Assembly: GCA_018881555.1 (NCBI GenBank)
Contig: JACAXG010000009.1
Location: forward strand, 16,086,151 to 16,150,150
Source: Amblyornis subalaris
Lineage: Eukaryota; Chordata; Aves; Passeriformes; Ptilonorhynchidae
Reading direction: 5' to 3'
Length of the DNA: 64,000 nt
The position numbers were made by a program, and so were the translations under genes. The notes beneath the pieces are model-generated. The model saw only the letters and a list, made by a program, of their open reading frames with translations. It was not told where the DNA came from and ran no database searches. Positions within the stretch are counted from its first letter, which is position 1. Each line of letters starts with the position of its first letter. Below are positions 47,809-59,584 of the stretch, in pieces.

Positions 47809-49984
47809 AAAAGTTTTTCTTAATGAAATCACACTTTATATATGAAATCACTCTTTATATGAAAAAAAAAATCTTGGCCTTTTTTATTAATTTTTCTCAC
47901 AGTAAGGGAAAAAAAAAAGAATGAGAGAGACATCTTTATATAACAAGATTTAAAGATTAAATTATACAGGTAGAGGCATATTAATGTGTGTGACCTGCAT
48001 AAATACAAAGTTGAGAGTAATGGAAGCCCCATGCTAAATAGGAGCCAATGGTCAGTTACTTAGTAGTCAATTCTTTTGAAACAAAGAATATCTCTTTCTG
48101 TAAAAACCCAATAGCAAAATCTTAAATGAATTCTATTTCCTAAGTTTCTATTTTGCCTAGTGCTATGGTGACCCTTGTTGCCAAAGTACAGTTTGAAAAG
48201 TAATTAATTTCATAATGTTTATTAATTAAAATTTCAAGGTACAATTTGATTATAGTTAGGATGGAAAGGAGCCAAGGACAGGGGTTTTTTTTAAGTCTTC
48301 ATTCACTTTCCTTTTCACTTGCAGTTTTGATGGTTGTTATGAACACGGATTAATACTTAGCTTCAAGGTAGAATTTGTTCCCATAAGAAATGGTAAGGGT
48401 CATAAAAATATACCAATTTTTGCTTAGCTCCAACTAACATAGCACTTTAGAAACACTCATCATAGAATCTATTCTCTTGAATGCTGTGTGTAAGGAAATG
48501 TATCACTGTTATACGTCTAACCATTAAACCTTAGCTTTCCCTTAGGGCCTGTTTCCAATACTTTATTCATGTGGAGTTTTAAGTAACTTGCTCAGCACTC
48601 GTTTCAGTATTATAAGGAATAGATTACACTTTAGCTTACTGCTGCTCTTGGGTTTTTTTGTGCTGAATAACAAACCTAACAGAAATATTCCTTTTGTAAT
48701 GGACACTGGTAATGTATTACTGAACTCAGACCAAGGTGGTATGAAAACACAGAAATACTGAGTCAAGAAATCAGGGATAAGCTGAACAAAAAACAAAAGT
48801 CATGATGCATTTGTTTTAACATAGATGTACATATATACATGTGTGTGCAAGTGAAAACATGATGGCTGTTTACTACTCAGAAATAACAAATATAGTGTAG
48901 CAGCACTAGTAGAAATAAAATGCAGCCATTTCTATATATTTTCAAAAGCATGGTAAATCAACATCATGGAATATTTTTTAGGAAAGCAGGATGCCAAATG
49001 AATAATTCAACACCATGAACTAAAATGCAGCATAAAAACTGTAATTTCTGTAAAAACTACCATGATTAGTTCCGTACAGCAACGATGCATCTGCAAGGTT
49101 TTCTTTAACTATTCTTTCTACATGTGAACAGAAACACTTAGAATTCAAACTCCCAAGTATTTACCTGGAAAGATCATTCTGAACTTCCCAACATGTTTCT
49201 CCTGCTTGCCTGTGCTCATAGCCTTCAGAGATTTGCCACCTCGTATCTTGTAGAAACATACCCAGCACTGGTATTTTCTTTTTGTTACAGGCTGTATTTC
49301 AGCATCTATATCAAACTGTCACCTTGGCCTTTTGTACTTCAGTCCCTTCTTGTTCTTCTCTGCAAGAAGTCCTCTTGAGCTCTCATTGGGCAGAGGTTCC
49401 TTCTCTCTCCTCAGCTTTCTCTTTGGCCTGTGTTTTACTATCTTCTTCCACCATTGGTAGGATTGCAGTACATACCAGTAAAGCTTCCATAATGACTCTC
49501 AAAGTCCTCTGCCCTCATAGGAAAAGCCAGCAGGCAGTGTCATTATGTTAGCCTTTCCAAAACTTTTCAGTTCTTTCTTGTTAATGGTGTTTGATGGGGA
49601 ATATGTGGTTGACCTTTCTGTCTGTCTTTCTCATTTCAGTATCCTCTAAGTATTTCCTGTACATGAATTTCCTAAGAAAAATAAAAGTCTGAAGTCTACT
49701 TAGAAATACTTCTCCCCAGTTCCTATTAGAGGGAACTTGTGCAGATGCCTCAGTCCTTTTCTGCTTCCTTTCTTTGTTTACAAGGATCAGATGCTTATTC
49801 AGTTCTTCATCTCTTCAGTTATTGGTCTGTTATTTGGTAATTTAAGCTTCGATTGGCTAGACTGCCTTCAGAAAAATTAGAAAAAGGTTCCCTGAGATGC
49901 CTTTATACTAATTATCATGGGCACTAATGATTTGACAGCACAATATTGGCTGCTTCACCCTACCAGAGAGATATGCCAAGGAAT
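47809..49984. other. AT-rich sequence, no gene seen
   Basis: No exon or repeat is recognised in about 2.2 kb. Confidence 0.5.
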
Positions 49985-50373
49985 GCAGCAACTCTCCTAT
50001 GAGTAAAGNCTAAGAAAATTTGACTTGTTCTGTCTGGAAAAGTGAAGGCTTCAGGGTGGCCTAATTGTGGCCTTCCAGTACCTGAAGGGACCCTACAAGG
50101 AAGATGGAGAGAGACAATTTACAAGAGCATGTAGTGAGGACAAGGGGGAATGGCTTCAAACTGTAAGAGAATAGGTTTAGATTAGATATTAGGAAGAAAT
50201 TCTTTGCTGTGAGGTTCGTGGAACAGGTTTTCCAGAGAAATTGTGAATGCCACATCCCTGGAAGTGTTCAAGGCAAGATTGGATGGGGCTCTGAGCAACC
50301 TGGGCTAGTGGAAGTGTTGGAAGTAGATGATCTTTAAGGTCTCTTTCAACCCAGGCCATTCTATGATTCTATG
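49985..50373 (+). mobile_element. CR1 LINE 3' end
   Basis: A plus-strand CR1 of about 390 bp: 'CTGGAAAAGTGAAGGCTTCA', 'CCTTCCAGTACCTGAAGGGA', 'AGATTAGATATTAGGAAGAA', 'CATCCCTGGAAGTGTTCAAG', 'GAGCAACCTGGGCTAGTGGA', with the terminal words 'TTCTATGATTCTATG'. One N is at 50009. It is 5'-truncated with no frame preserved. Confidence 0.94.
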
Positions 50374-52927
50374 TTATAATGTTAAAAAACTTGAATGCAC
50401 TAGAATGTGTAGGGATAACTTCTGCAGCAGTTGGGATGAGACAAACTGTCCAAAACCAGAGTATTTTGTATCTCAATAATACTTGAAGCAAAAAAAAAAG
50501 ACCTTAAAGTGTTGCTAAAAGCTGATCAGTTCCACATCTACCTGGATTTTCACATGCGGGTGGATCCATTCAATATTCAATTGGATTGGTAAATTGTGTA
50601 ACTGAATAAAATATGTAAGTTATCAAATACTAAAACAAGCAACACACAAGTGTGTTGGTTGATTGGTGAAATATGCAGCTTGAGCAGTAAATCATATGAT
50701 TTGATGACTGGATATGTAACAGAATTAGGAAGAAAAACTGACTAATTTGTAAACTGTCCTTAATATTTAAGTAAATACAAGCATAAAATTTTCACTTTGA
50801 AAGCTTTGATACATTGTTTTGCAATAATTTCAAAGACTGTAATGTCATGGGCATTTTAGGATTGATTTGAACTGAACTGTTGAGCTAAGTAGACCATGTA
50901 GAAAACAGAAAAAATCTGTGAAAAAACAGTAAAAATTATTTTTTTTCTCTTAATACAAAAAGATTTCTCCTTTTTATTCTATTTCTGTATACAAGATTTT
51001 CAAGGTCCAATGAAATCAAAAGTGTAGTGGACTAAAGAAATAGTTTAACAAAATTGGTAGAAATTGTCGCTATTTTTCAGGGAAATCTTCTAAAGCCAAA
51101 TGATCTGTTTAATTTCTCTCTCTCATATTTGAGAAAAATATTTTTAAACACAAGGGGTTTTGGCTTTGCATCTTCTGTTCCCTTGACCTAGTCAAACACA
51201 CTGTAATGAAGTTAATATTTCTTAAAATCTCTTAATAGTAAGAATTAATATTAATTAATTGTTTAATAATATTAGTATTTATTACAGGAAGTAAGACTTC
51301 TTTCTGTAGATGTTGATCCTGTTCAGCTCCTTGCATTTCATGGCCTGATGAAAAGGGAGAGGGAGAAAACTCTGAATTGGGACTTCTTTCTGCTTCTGAA
51401 GGAGTTGTAGATGATAGCAACCTTCATATTTCCCAGGGATGTAAAGTGGAGGAGCAGTGGTCACTGCTTTTCAAAGTGATTAGTCAAAGCTGTGAGAGTG
51501 AAAGCACATTTCACAGTCTTGCCCTTTTTCTGACATTAGTGTTAATTACAGATTTAGTATCTTGTTTCTGTAGTCTCATTAATGTAGTATTCCACACCAA
51601 TACACTTTTAGACATAAAATACGCTCAAAAAGTCTAACAGACTTGGAAACTTCAGGGTTAAAAAAAAACAACCTTTCAAAAAGTTTTGAAGCACATTTCC
51701 TTTCAAAATACTTTCAAAAGAAACACAGTTCAAGTTGCTTTCCAAAATATATAAATATTTTATAGCAACTTTTGAAATTATGAACCAGGAAAACTTTTTA
51801 ATAATGTGAGAGTGGCCACGGCCCCTAAAATGACACATGCATGTCTTCCTGAGGGATACCTTTTTAACCTGATTACATTGTCAAATATATAATATATTGA
51901 CAAAAATTACAAACACATTTTCAAATTTGCTTAAATAACAAGCATTTTTCTAGTTTGGAATACTCACTGTCACCCAGCAGAAACTCGCCTTGGCAGATTG
52001 CCATCTTGTTTTCCCTCCCTTACTCTGGTGACACACAGTTTCTTTGAAGTAAACAGGCCTCATGCAGTTAGGTTTCAATGTCACTAGCTCTAATTATTTG
52101 TCTTTTCTACATCTATCCCTGTGTACCACAAAATTACTGTCCTCATTTTAAGGAGGAATTTGTTAGACATAACCTTTACATCTCTTTCAGTAAACAGAAA
52201 GAATGATCTAAGAATAATTCAGAGCTATATTGTTAATGAGCTGGAAATGTCTTGCTAGGAAATAAAAACAAATCATGTCCTTTGATTTTCGACTAAATTG
52301 TGTGATATGCAGCTTGAAAGGTCTTTTGTAGGCGTAAATAAAATGCTACTCTTCCAGAAAATGATGAAAAGTCACCATTCTTCTCTTTATTCCATGATAC
52401 CACAGAATAGTGCTAATGATTATTATGAATGCTAAACAGTAACTATTGTTTATAAGTGTCACTCATGTATTAATGCTATTAGTATTTATTTATTTTGTAG
52501 ACATTTGAATTTGTAAGCAAGAATTTTTCCAAACAGTCAACCAGTATAAAATAGCAATACTTTGGTTTTTATTCTAAACAATTTAGTTTTTTTCCATAAT
52601 TAATGGGTTACACTTACTGAGTATTTCCCCAAGGAAAAGAAATGAGTGGAACATAAATCTAACAGTCTGAATTAAATCATTAGTCAGCATGTACCTGTTA
52701 AATGTATATATTCCTAAAATCCATAACATGCTTCCTTCAGTCAGACCAAATAATTCCTGATCTGTGCTGCTTATCTTTATCCAATATTTCCTGTCGTATC
52801 TATGCACAATACAAAGAAGGCAAATTGGCTTACTTGGTTTGAAATACATAGAGATTTCAAGAAATAAATGTTCTTCAAATAATGCTTTTGAGTGTCTCTA
52901 GCATCAGCCTTTCAATTCCATAAAAGA
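50374..52927. other. AT-rich sequence, no gene seen
   Basis: About 2.5 kb without a recognised exon or transposon. Confidence 0.5.
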
Positions 52928-54003
52928 GCAGCTGGCGCCGTGCGAAAGATGGTGATTTTTGCTACATTCGTGGTTCCTAATGCCATGCCCCAGGGGTGNT
53001 TCTCCCAGGTTAAAAAGGTTGGTTCAGAAGGTCAATTTCCCTTTGTGGTATAACATCGTTCTCAGTAAGACCAGTCATTGTGCTGTCTGCTCCCATGGAA
53101 GCCCATGGAAGATTTGAGTTCTGATGTTCTAGTATGGCTTTGTTCATCCTAGTTTGTTCTTGTTCATACTTGCATACAGAATACAATTATTTCTTATATA
53201 TATTTCTTATATATATAGTTGGTATCAGAAGGCAGCAGAGACAATACCTGTGTGAAGCATGAGTATGTTGATGTTCTACTTAGCTTGGTGGTAGAACTTC
53301 AAGAGGAGGTTTAAAGGTTAAGGAATATTAGGGCATCTGGGGAGGAGATTGACTGCTGGAGCCACTGTCCACCAACCCTGAGGCAGGGTAGCAGCCTACG
53401 GCAACTCAGGAAGCAGAAAGTCCCCTATGCTCCCCCTCACAGGCAGGAGGGGACCTAAAAGACAGTGGGGAGTGAGGCAGGTCCCTGCTTGGGGCAGCAG
53501 ACAAATCCCCTCTTAGTCTCCCTCCCCATACAGGCTGCCGCTATGGAACAGATATGAGACTCCAGAAACTGGAAGCCAGGAAAATGACAAAAGGCAAATG
53601 ACCATCTTGGGCGTTGCCTAGGGTGAGTTAGCCAATCCCACATATTGCAACTAGCTTTATAAAGCGCAAAAAAAAGGGTGATCATCATAAGCAACTCCTT
53701 TCTGAGGGGCCTGACATACTGACAGGACACATCCACAGGCAAGTTTGCTGCCTCCCTGAGGCCTGGGTATGGGACATTACTGGGAAACTCTCTGATCTGG
53801 CATGGTCCTCTGACTATTACTCTCTATTAGTTATCCAGATTGGTAGTGATGAGATTGAAGGCAGAAGTCCTAGGGAAATCACAAGGGACTTCAGGGCACT
53901 AGGACATTTGGTCAAAGAAATAGGTACACAAGATGTGTTCTCAATTCCTTCAGTATCAGGCACGAATAGTTTGAAGCCCACTACCCCAATCAAAAAGAAA
54001 TAA
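52928..54003 (+). mobile_element. CR1 LINE 5' region with ORF1 esterase relic
   Basis: This is the opposite end of CR1 from all other short copies here. From about 53240 the plus strand encodes ORF1-like pieces ('VVELQEEV', then 'EIDCWSHCPPTLRQGSS' in a shifted frame). From 53764 an 80-codon open stretch to the stop at 54001 carries 'SDYYSLLVIQIGSDEIEG' and 'ITRDFRALGHLVKE'. These match the SGNH-esterase-like domain that avian CR1 ORF1 is known to encode; ORF1 proteins are thought to bind nucleic acid and lipids during retrotransposition. Upstream sequence (52928-53110, with 'CTGGCGCCGTGCG' and 'GTTCCTAATGCC') is probably the 5' UTR. An AT-rich patch at 53180-53220 is likely an indel. No ORF2 follows. 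Confidence 0.75.
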
Positions 54004-54114
54004 TAGCACATTATGACGGAGTTAAAGCCACCTCAGAAGCTGTTGCTACAGAAGCACAGCTGCTCTTGGTATCACAATTGTATGTGCTGAACTGGATGTG
54101 CAAAGGAAATACCC

Positions 54115-54392
54115 TCTCTGTCTTCCAAAGTAAATGCTATGCATACTGAGGGCCTCCTTCCAGGAAATGGCTGGACATTGCTCGCTGATGGGAAGTAGAG
54201 AATAAATCTTTGGTTTTGCTTTGCTTCAGCCTTTGCTTTTTTTTTTTTTGCCCTTCTTTCTTCCCTTCTTTTCCTGATTAAATTTCCTTTATCTTGACCC
54301 ATATGTGTTTTTTTAATCTTTAGTCCTATTGAGGATGTATGCAAGAGCAACTTGGTGGGCACTTGGCAGCCAGACAAGGTTAATCCACCACG
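54115..54392 (+). mobile_element. 3' half of an avian ERV LTR
   Basis: Blocks include 'GGAAATGGCTGGACATTGCT', 'GCTGATGGGAAGTAGAGAAT', 'TTGGTTTTGCTTTGCTTC', 'TTTCCTTTATCTTGACCC', 'TTTAGTCCTATTGAGGA', and the end 'GGTGGGCACTTGGCAGCCAG' and 'AAGGTTAATCCACCAC'. It is related to, but a distinct subgroup of, the LTRs at 5278, 15593 and 63188. The 5' half is missing, and a CR1 ORF1 relic ends 110 bases upstream. A T12 run interrupts the middle. No target duplication can be assigned. Confidence 0.75.
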
Positions 54393-54839
54393 GTAACTTT
54401 TGAATAAAATGAAGGACAGATGGCTGTCCTTGTCTAGGGACATGTAGCCTCTGGTAGACTGCACAAATAAATCTTGGAGAGGTCCTAGTCTTTCATAGCT
54501 CTGTGGTAAAGGAATTTTTTTTTTTTTTTTAAAAATCCACCTTGAAAAGACCACATTATTTTTCTGCAAATCCCTTTAAAATTTAGCAGAAAGAAAATAT
54601 TTTACCAAAAAAAACTCTTTCCATTTTCTTTATTTTTTTTCTACATCACATACTCCTATAAGGCTATGAATCTTTTGTCAAATCTCCAATATATCAGGGT
54701 TTCTAAAACATATCAGTGACAGTGCTGAAATGCAAACCATTTCAGTATGGTAGCACTTTCTCTTTGTCTCTATTTGAGCTAATACCTCAGTGAATGATTG
54801 GCTGTCTTCACGTGACCGGTTACCTTGAATGTGTGAATG

Positions 54840-54917
<78 letters not shown>
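54840..54917. repeat. Perfect (TAA)26 microsatellite
   Basis: A 78-base run of TAA/ATA repeats with no interruption. It yields a meaningless poly-Tyr frame on the minus strand. Perfect runs of this length are usually highly length-variable within a species. Confidence 0.98.
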
Positions 54918-56837
54918 TGAATGCAATCACTGACCCGAATTTACCAGCCAGTTACTAATTGTATGTTTGGTAGTAATTGACCATTGTACACAAAAGTAAC
55001 TTCAGATTCATTGGTTTGAAAATGTGGCTGAGGAACCTCAGGTGACATTGAGGCAGGCTGTACCTTTCCCACAGACATGATCAAGGCCAAGACAAAGGTA
55101 TAATGCACACTGTGATGGGTCAATATGGCTGTGGTACGAGAGGACCCTCTTTTGTGATGGTGAGAAAAGCAGGTTGAACACTGGCAGGAGAGCAAGAGAG
55201 TAATAAAACTGAAAATGCACCTTTGAGGGGATGGGAGGCTGAGTCAAGGAGAGGAAGGGAGGACAAGTGCTGCCTCCAGCATAGATGTGGCTTACAGTGC
55301 AAAGCAGGCAACTGCCCAAAGGTCTTTGCCAGTCTTGATGGCACATTTACAAACCAGTACTGGCACACCTGGAACCTCAGTATTACAAAAATCTACAAAC
55401 TTGGAAACCCTTTTCTGTCTTTCTGCTTTTCATTGAAAAATATGGGCTGCTTCTGAAGTTNTTTTGAATGTAGTGTGGTGGTGATTTAGTCTGGTGAGTA
55501 ACTCCAAATGATAGGATAGAAAGAAACTCTGTGACCTTTCGTGGCCTTCACCTGCCATATCTGCTTGGAAACTGCTCAAACACTTGAATTCTTTGCTTGA
55601 TGTGGTATGTGTTTTGTTCAAAAAGAGGACAAATAAATGCAGGCATTAATTTGGTGTGCCTGGCAACTTTCTTTGCTGACTGTATTGAAATGTAAGATAG
55701 AGAATACTTCTGTTATAGCAACAATGTGGTTATCTGCTGACAGTTTTATCTCAATGGTAACTTTTTAATGTATACATATTAGTATCCTTTAAACAGTGCA
55801 ACTGATAGAACTAAATGGGTATAAATTAATTAAATTTTTTAAATGTTAACAGCAAGAATATTTACCAAATTTAAAGAAAAAAATTAAATACAGAAATGTG
55901 AGTGATAACTTTGTTCAACTTAGCTTTTCCTAACTTTGGTCAGTTTAAAAGATCTTTTATAAAAAAGACTGACAAGCTTAGGTAAAGGATAATACATTGT
56001 GCTAAGTGTAGGAAGCTCTAAATTAAAATTCATTACATTCAAATAGTGATTGTTGTAAATATTCATGTTTTAAAATCAAATGCCTTCACTTCTTCATTTT
56101 TCATCTCTTCGGCCATATGTGCATTAAAGATGTTGAGTAATTCATCCATCACTTGGCAAGTTTAACAAACCTGTGTTTGCAAAATGTAGATCACAAGGCA
56201 AAAATATCAGCTGGGAGAAGAACATAGTTTGTAACTAAGCACTGTATCTTAATCATGCATTTGGTCATAATTTTTTTTCTTTATTGACTTGGTTTTAATT
56301 TTAATTGTGTTAAAGATTTCTACAGGGAAAAATAAAGTGTAGCATGATGATTTGATAAATGTTCTGTGTTGAAGCTCAAAACATGGGTTTAGCAATACTT
56401 TAAAAACCTGAGTCTGTTTTTGACAACAAACTCCCTGTGTCCTGAAGCCTATGATGCCAATCTATCAGAATAATTGAAAATGCAAGATGGCAACAGTCTT
56501 CTTTTTGACATATTTTTTTAAAATAATCCAGAGAACTTAGAATCTGTGTGTTAATTATGGAAAGAAATTATGGTATGGAGCTAACAGCCACCATGTGCAT
56601 TCTTCAAGAGAAAAAAATTAAAGATTATGTTGCTTTTATTCACTTCACTTTATTCAAATTACTTTCTAATTTAACGAATAAGTCAGCAAGAGCTCTCTAA
56701 TTTCGGTGGTGGTATCCGCTCAAAGTTCTCCAGGATCTGAAGAAATAAGGCAATGAGTATGGTATTAAATTTTTTAGTCAACTTACCAAAAAATCATCTA
56801 CATTGTTATGTCAAGATTTCTGCATTAGACTGGAAAA

Positions 56838-56878
56838 GAAGTAAAAAGCAGTAAAGAAGTAAAAAGAAGTAAAAATCC
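56838..56878. repeat. Imperfect GAAGTAAAAA tandem repeat
   Basis: Four units of the type (G)AAGTAAAAA with small variations (GAAGTAAAAAGCAGTAAAGA, then GAAGTAAAAA). This is simple sequence of slippage origin. Confidence 0.75.
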
Positions 56879-57097
56879 TGTGATCTACTGAAATTCGATG
56901 TAAGTATTTCTAAGAAATGCAAATAATAATAATTTTTTTAATAGAAATTAATATGTGCGTGAGGCAGGCCATAAGCAAGATGTTTCACACAGATCAGAGC
57001 AGAGGATCTTCCCCCCCCAACATACTAACAGGTATGCTCTTGGAGGCCTTAGTAGTCATATTGTACTGCTAAAATCATATATGTCAGTTTGCACATA

Positions 57098-57138
57098 TGT
57101 GTGTGTGTGTATATATATATATATATGTACACACATAT
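57098..57138. repeat. Compound (GT)n(AT)n repeat
   Basis: An alternating purine-pyrimidine tract with a GT part followed by an AT part and then GTACACAC. The ends are mutually complementary, so the tract can extrude as a hairpin. Confidence 0.85.
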
Positions 57139-59159
57139 AAGAATGATTGCAAAAGTTTTTTCTTTCACAGGAAATCAGAGGTTTGTTAGTAAGTGTAACT
57201 TTGGGCTTAGGGAGTTGTTTCTTTTATTTTATAGAACAGCCCAGATAAGATGCCTAATTACTGATCTCCCTAATCTATGAGTATGGTGGTTGGTGTATAT
57301 ATTGCTTTAATATTGTCAAATGCCCTTAATGGGTAAAATTAGAGCTAAATACCTATGAAAAACCTTACAGTTTGAAATCCTTCATCAAGCATCAAGGTCA
57401 GTTGCCTAGAAACAGAGTCAGGACCTTAAGATATCAGAAAGTGATATGCTAATGATGAGTGGGCATTATGTCTGAAGAGCTTAGAGACAAAAATGGTTCT
57501 GCTTTTGACCTACTTCACTAATGGCGTAGCTGTTTATATGCATTTCATGTTCAGCACATTTTCACAGTGATTCTGAGCTCTCTGTTCATTAATAAGGAGA
57601 AAAATACACTGGTTTGATTTAACATTGTACTCTAGGAGGAAGTAAAAATTATTTTCTGTTATTCTTATCTTCTGTTAAGGCCAAAGCAGTTACACATGTC
57701 TTGTTCTTGAGAAAAGTGACTACATAGTTTATGGTTAAACTTAACATGAAGTTTTTGTGATCTTCTTTATGGTTCTTTAAAATACAAAATTTGTTCTACA
57801 ATTATTTCTTGTGAATACTAATTATAACAATATACAAATACCTCCCTCATAGTTGGTAAACTCTAGCATAATAAGTCTAGTTCTTGCTCCTTAACTTTAC
57901 CAATGATTGTAAAAGCAACGTTGCTACTTATTTGTTACAGGATCTCCCTCACCTTCTGCAGATAAAAAAACCCCTTTTTTTTAATTTGCTATCCACTGCA
58001 TTTTATTACTGCAGACTCATTAGTAAAATGAAAAGTCCTATCTTTTGCTATTAAGTAAATTAGTGTTAAATTATTTATGGGTTAAGTAAATTAGGACTTA
58101 GAGTGTGTCTTTTTCTGTGTCTTTGTGTGTGTACTCTGCTCCAAACACCCTCACAGCAATAGGATTGATACCAAAGCACAAAGTAAAGAGTAAACCAGGA
58201 TACATCAGAGAAGCACTTCTTCTACTCTAGGTGACAGCTAACTAATCCTCAAGTATGTCTTGCACAAATCTGAAGTCACAATTCCAACCTGAGAAAAATC
58301 TCTTAGGTCTGAATGACAAAATACTTCAAGTCTCACTTCTATGCCTCCATTGTTCCTCAGTACAACTAATAAATTGTGTGGATACTTGATTAAAGTTCGG
58401 GAAATATAATCCATGTTATTTCTATAAGCTGGAGATGGAATATAGTTTGATTTGTATTTGAACTTTTTGAAGTATCTAGAAGCGATGAAAAGAAAAATAA
58501 ATTGCAGATGATCCATGGCATTCTGTCAAATACACACAAATAACTGCCTTCAGAAGGTATCAGTCTGGAGTAAGGATTCTCTGTATGTGTTAATGCATTT
58601 AGTTTGAGAACTTTTATTTGGGTTTGATAGTAGGTTACTCTTGGGACCATTATGCTGTTTACTCTCCCTGAGAGTAGTCAAGTAAGAAAAGTACCATCAA
58701 AACAAGGCTGTGCAACTAATTGATTTTTGTGGTTCATTGGCTGAATGAAACAGTTGTGGAAACAATCAGGTCAATCTCAAGTTTAATGGTTTGGGTTTTC
58801 ACGCTGAAAACAAAAATAAAAGTTTTAAATGTGTTGAATATTTGATTTTCTTGAAATAATTACTGTGAACTTCAGTTATGCCCTAAAATTTAGTATTTTG
58901 TTTAACAAGTAGACCTTCTATGAACTTAATGCAGATATTTGTTCCTCTCTCTTTTCATTGCAGTGGCAATAGTAGGAAGGTAGTTACTCTATAGTGCATC
59001 AAGTATGGCTTTTCAAAAGTATGTGATTCAGCTCTATTTCCATAAAATATATTTTCTACATATTTCTATAATTACAAAATATTTGATGATACAATACTCT
59101 TATCATGCCACTGTCATAGTGATAATGAACATGATTTTCTTGTCTTATAGAGCTTTCTT

Positions 59160-59300
59160 TCCTTTGTTAAAATGTAATTGTATTAATCACAACTTTAATG
59201 CTTGGATTGCAGCATTAAGATGTAATCCATTAAAATTTGTTCCAGGCAGCGTGAGTCATGCAGTAAAATATTTATTACTGTTTTCAGCACTTTTGGCAGA
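59160..59300. promoter_or_regulatory. Possible conserved non-coding element
   Basis: This lies inside the 167-codon frame but looks regulatory rather than coding: 'GTATTAATCACAACTTTAAT', 'GCTTGGATTGCAGCATTAAG', 'ATGTAATCCATTAAAATTTG' (paired TAATCC/GGATT words). Listed only as a candidate for alignment. Confidence 0.15.
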
Positions 59301-59584
59301 AAACCGAATTTTGAAAAAGAAAGAATTATTATATATACCTAATAATATATTGATGATATCAGTCTGTAAAGAAAAGTTACAGGATTGTGTGATACACTCT
59401 GTAATATGGCATTCTTGTTTCACCATCCTTGCATCTGTTCAGCATCAAGATTTCACCAGAATCATCTGGTCTATCTACCCCTCTTTTTCATGCACTGAAA
59501 GGTACTGACTGAGGTCTAAAACCACATCGCCAGTCAATGTTAAAATTCTCATTTCGGTCAAGTGTATCTTTCAGTGTTGTTTTC

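Larger units (their letters stand above)
54393..59584. other. AT-rich sequence, no gene seen
   Basis: About 5.2 kb without recognised exons or transposons apart from simple repeats (54840-54917, 57098-57138). The 55000-55370 part is less AT-rich and has overlapping frames on both strands, but I do not recognise it. The longest frame in the window's unique sequence (59005-59508) is discussed separately. An N is at 55461. Confidence 0.5.

Noticed and set aside
54072..54569. 165-codon minus-strand frame
   Set aside because: Antisense to an LTR 3' half, with lysine-rich stretches from the T-runs of the other strand.
54678..54926. Minus-strand frame with a long poly-Tyr run
   Set aside because: It is the translation of the (TAA)26 microsatellite.
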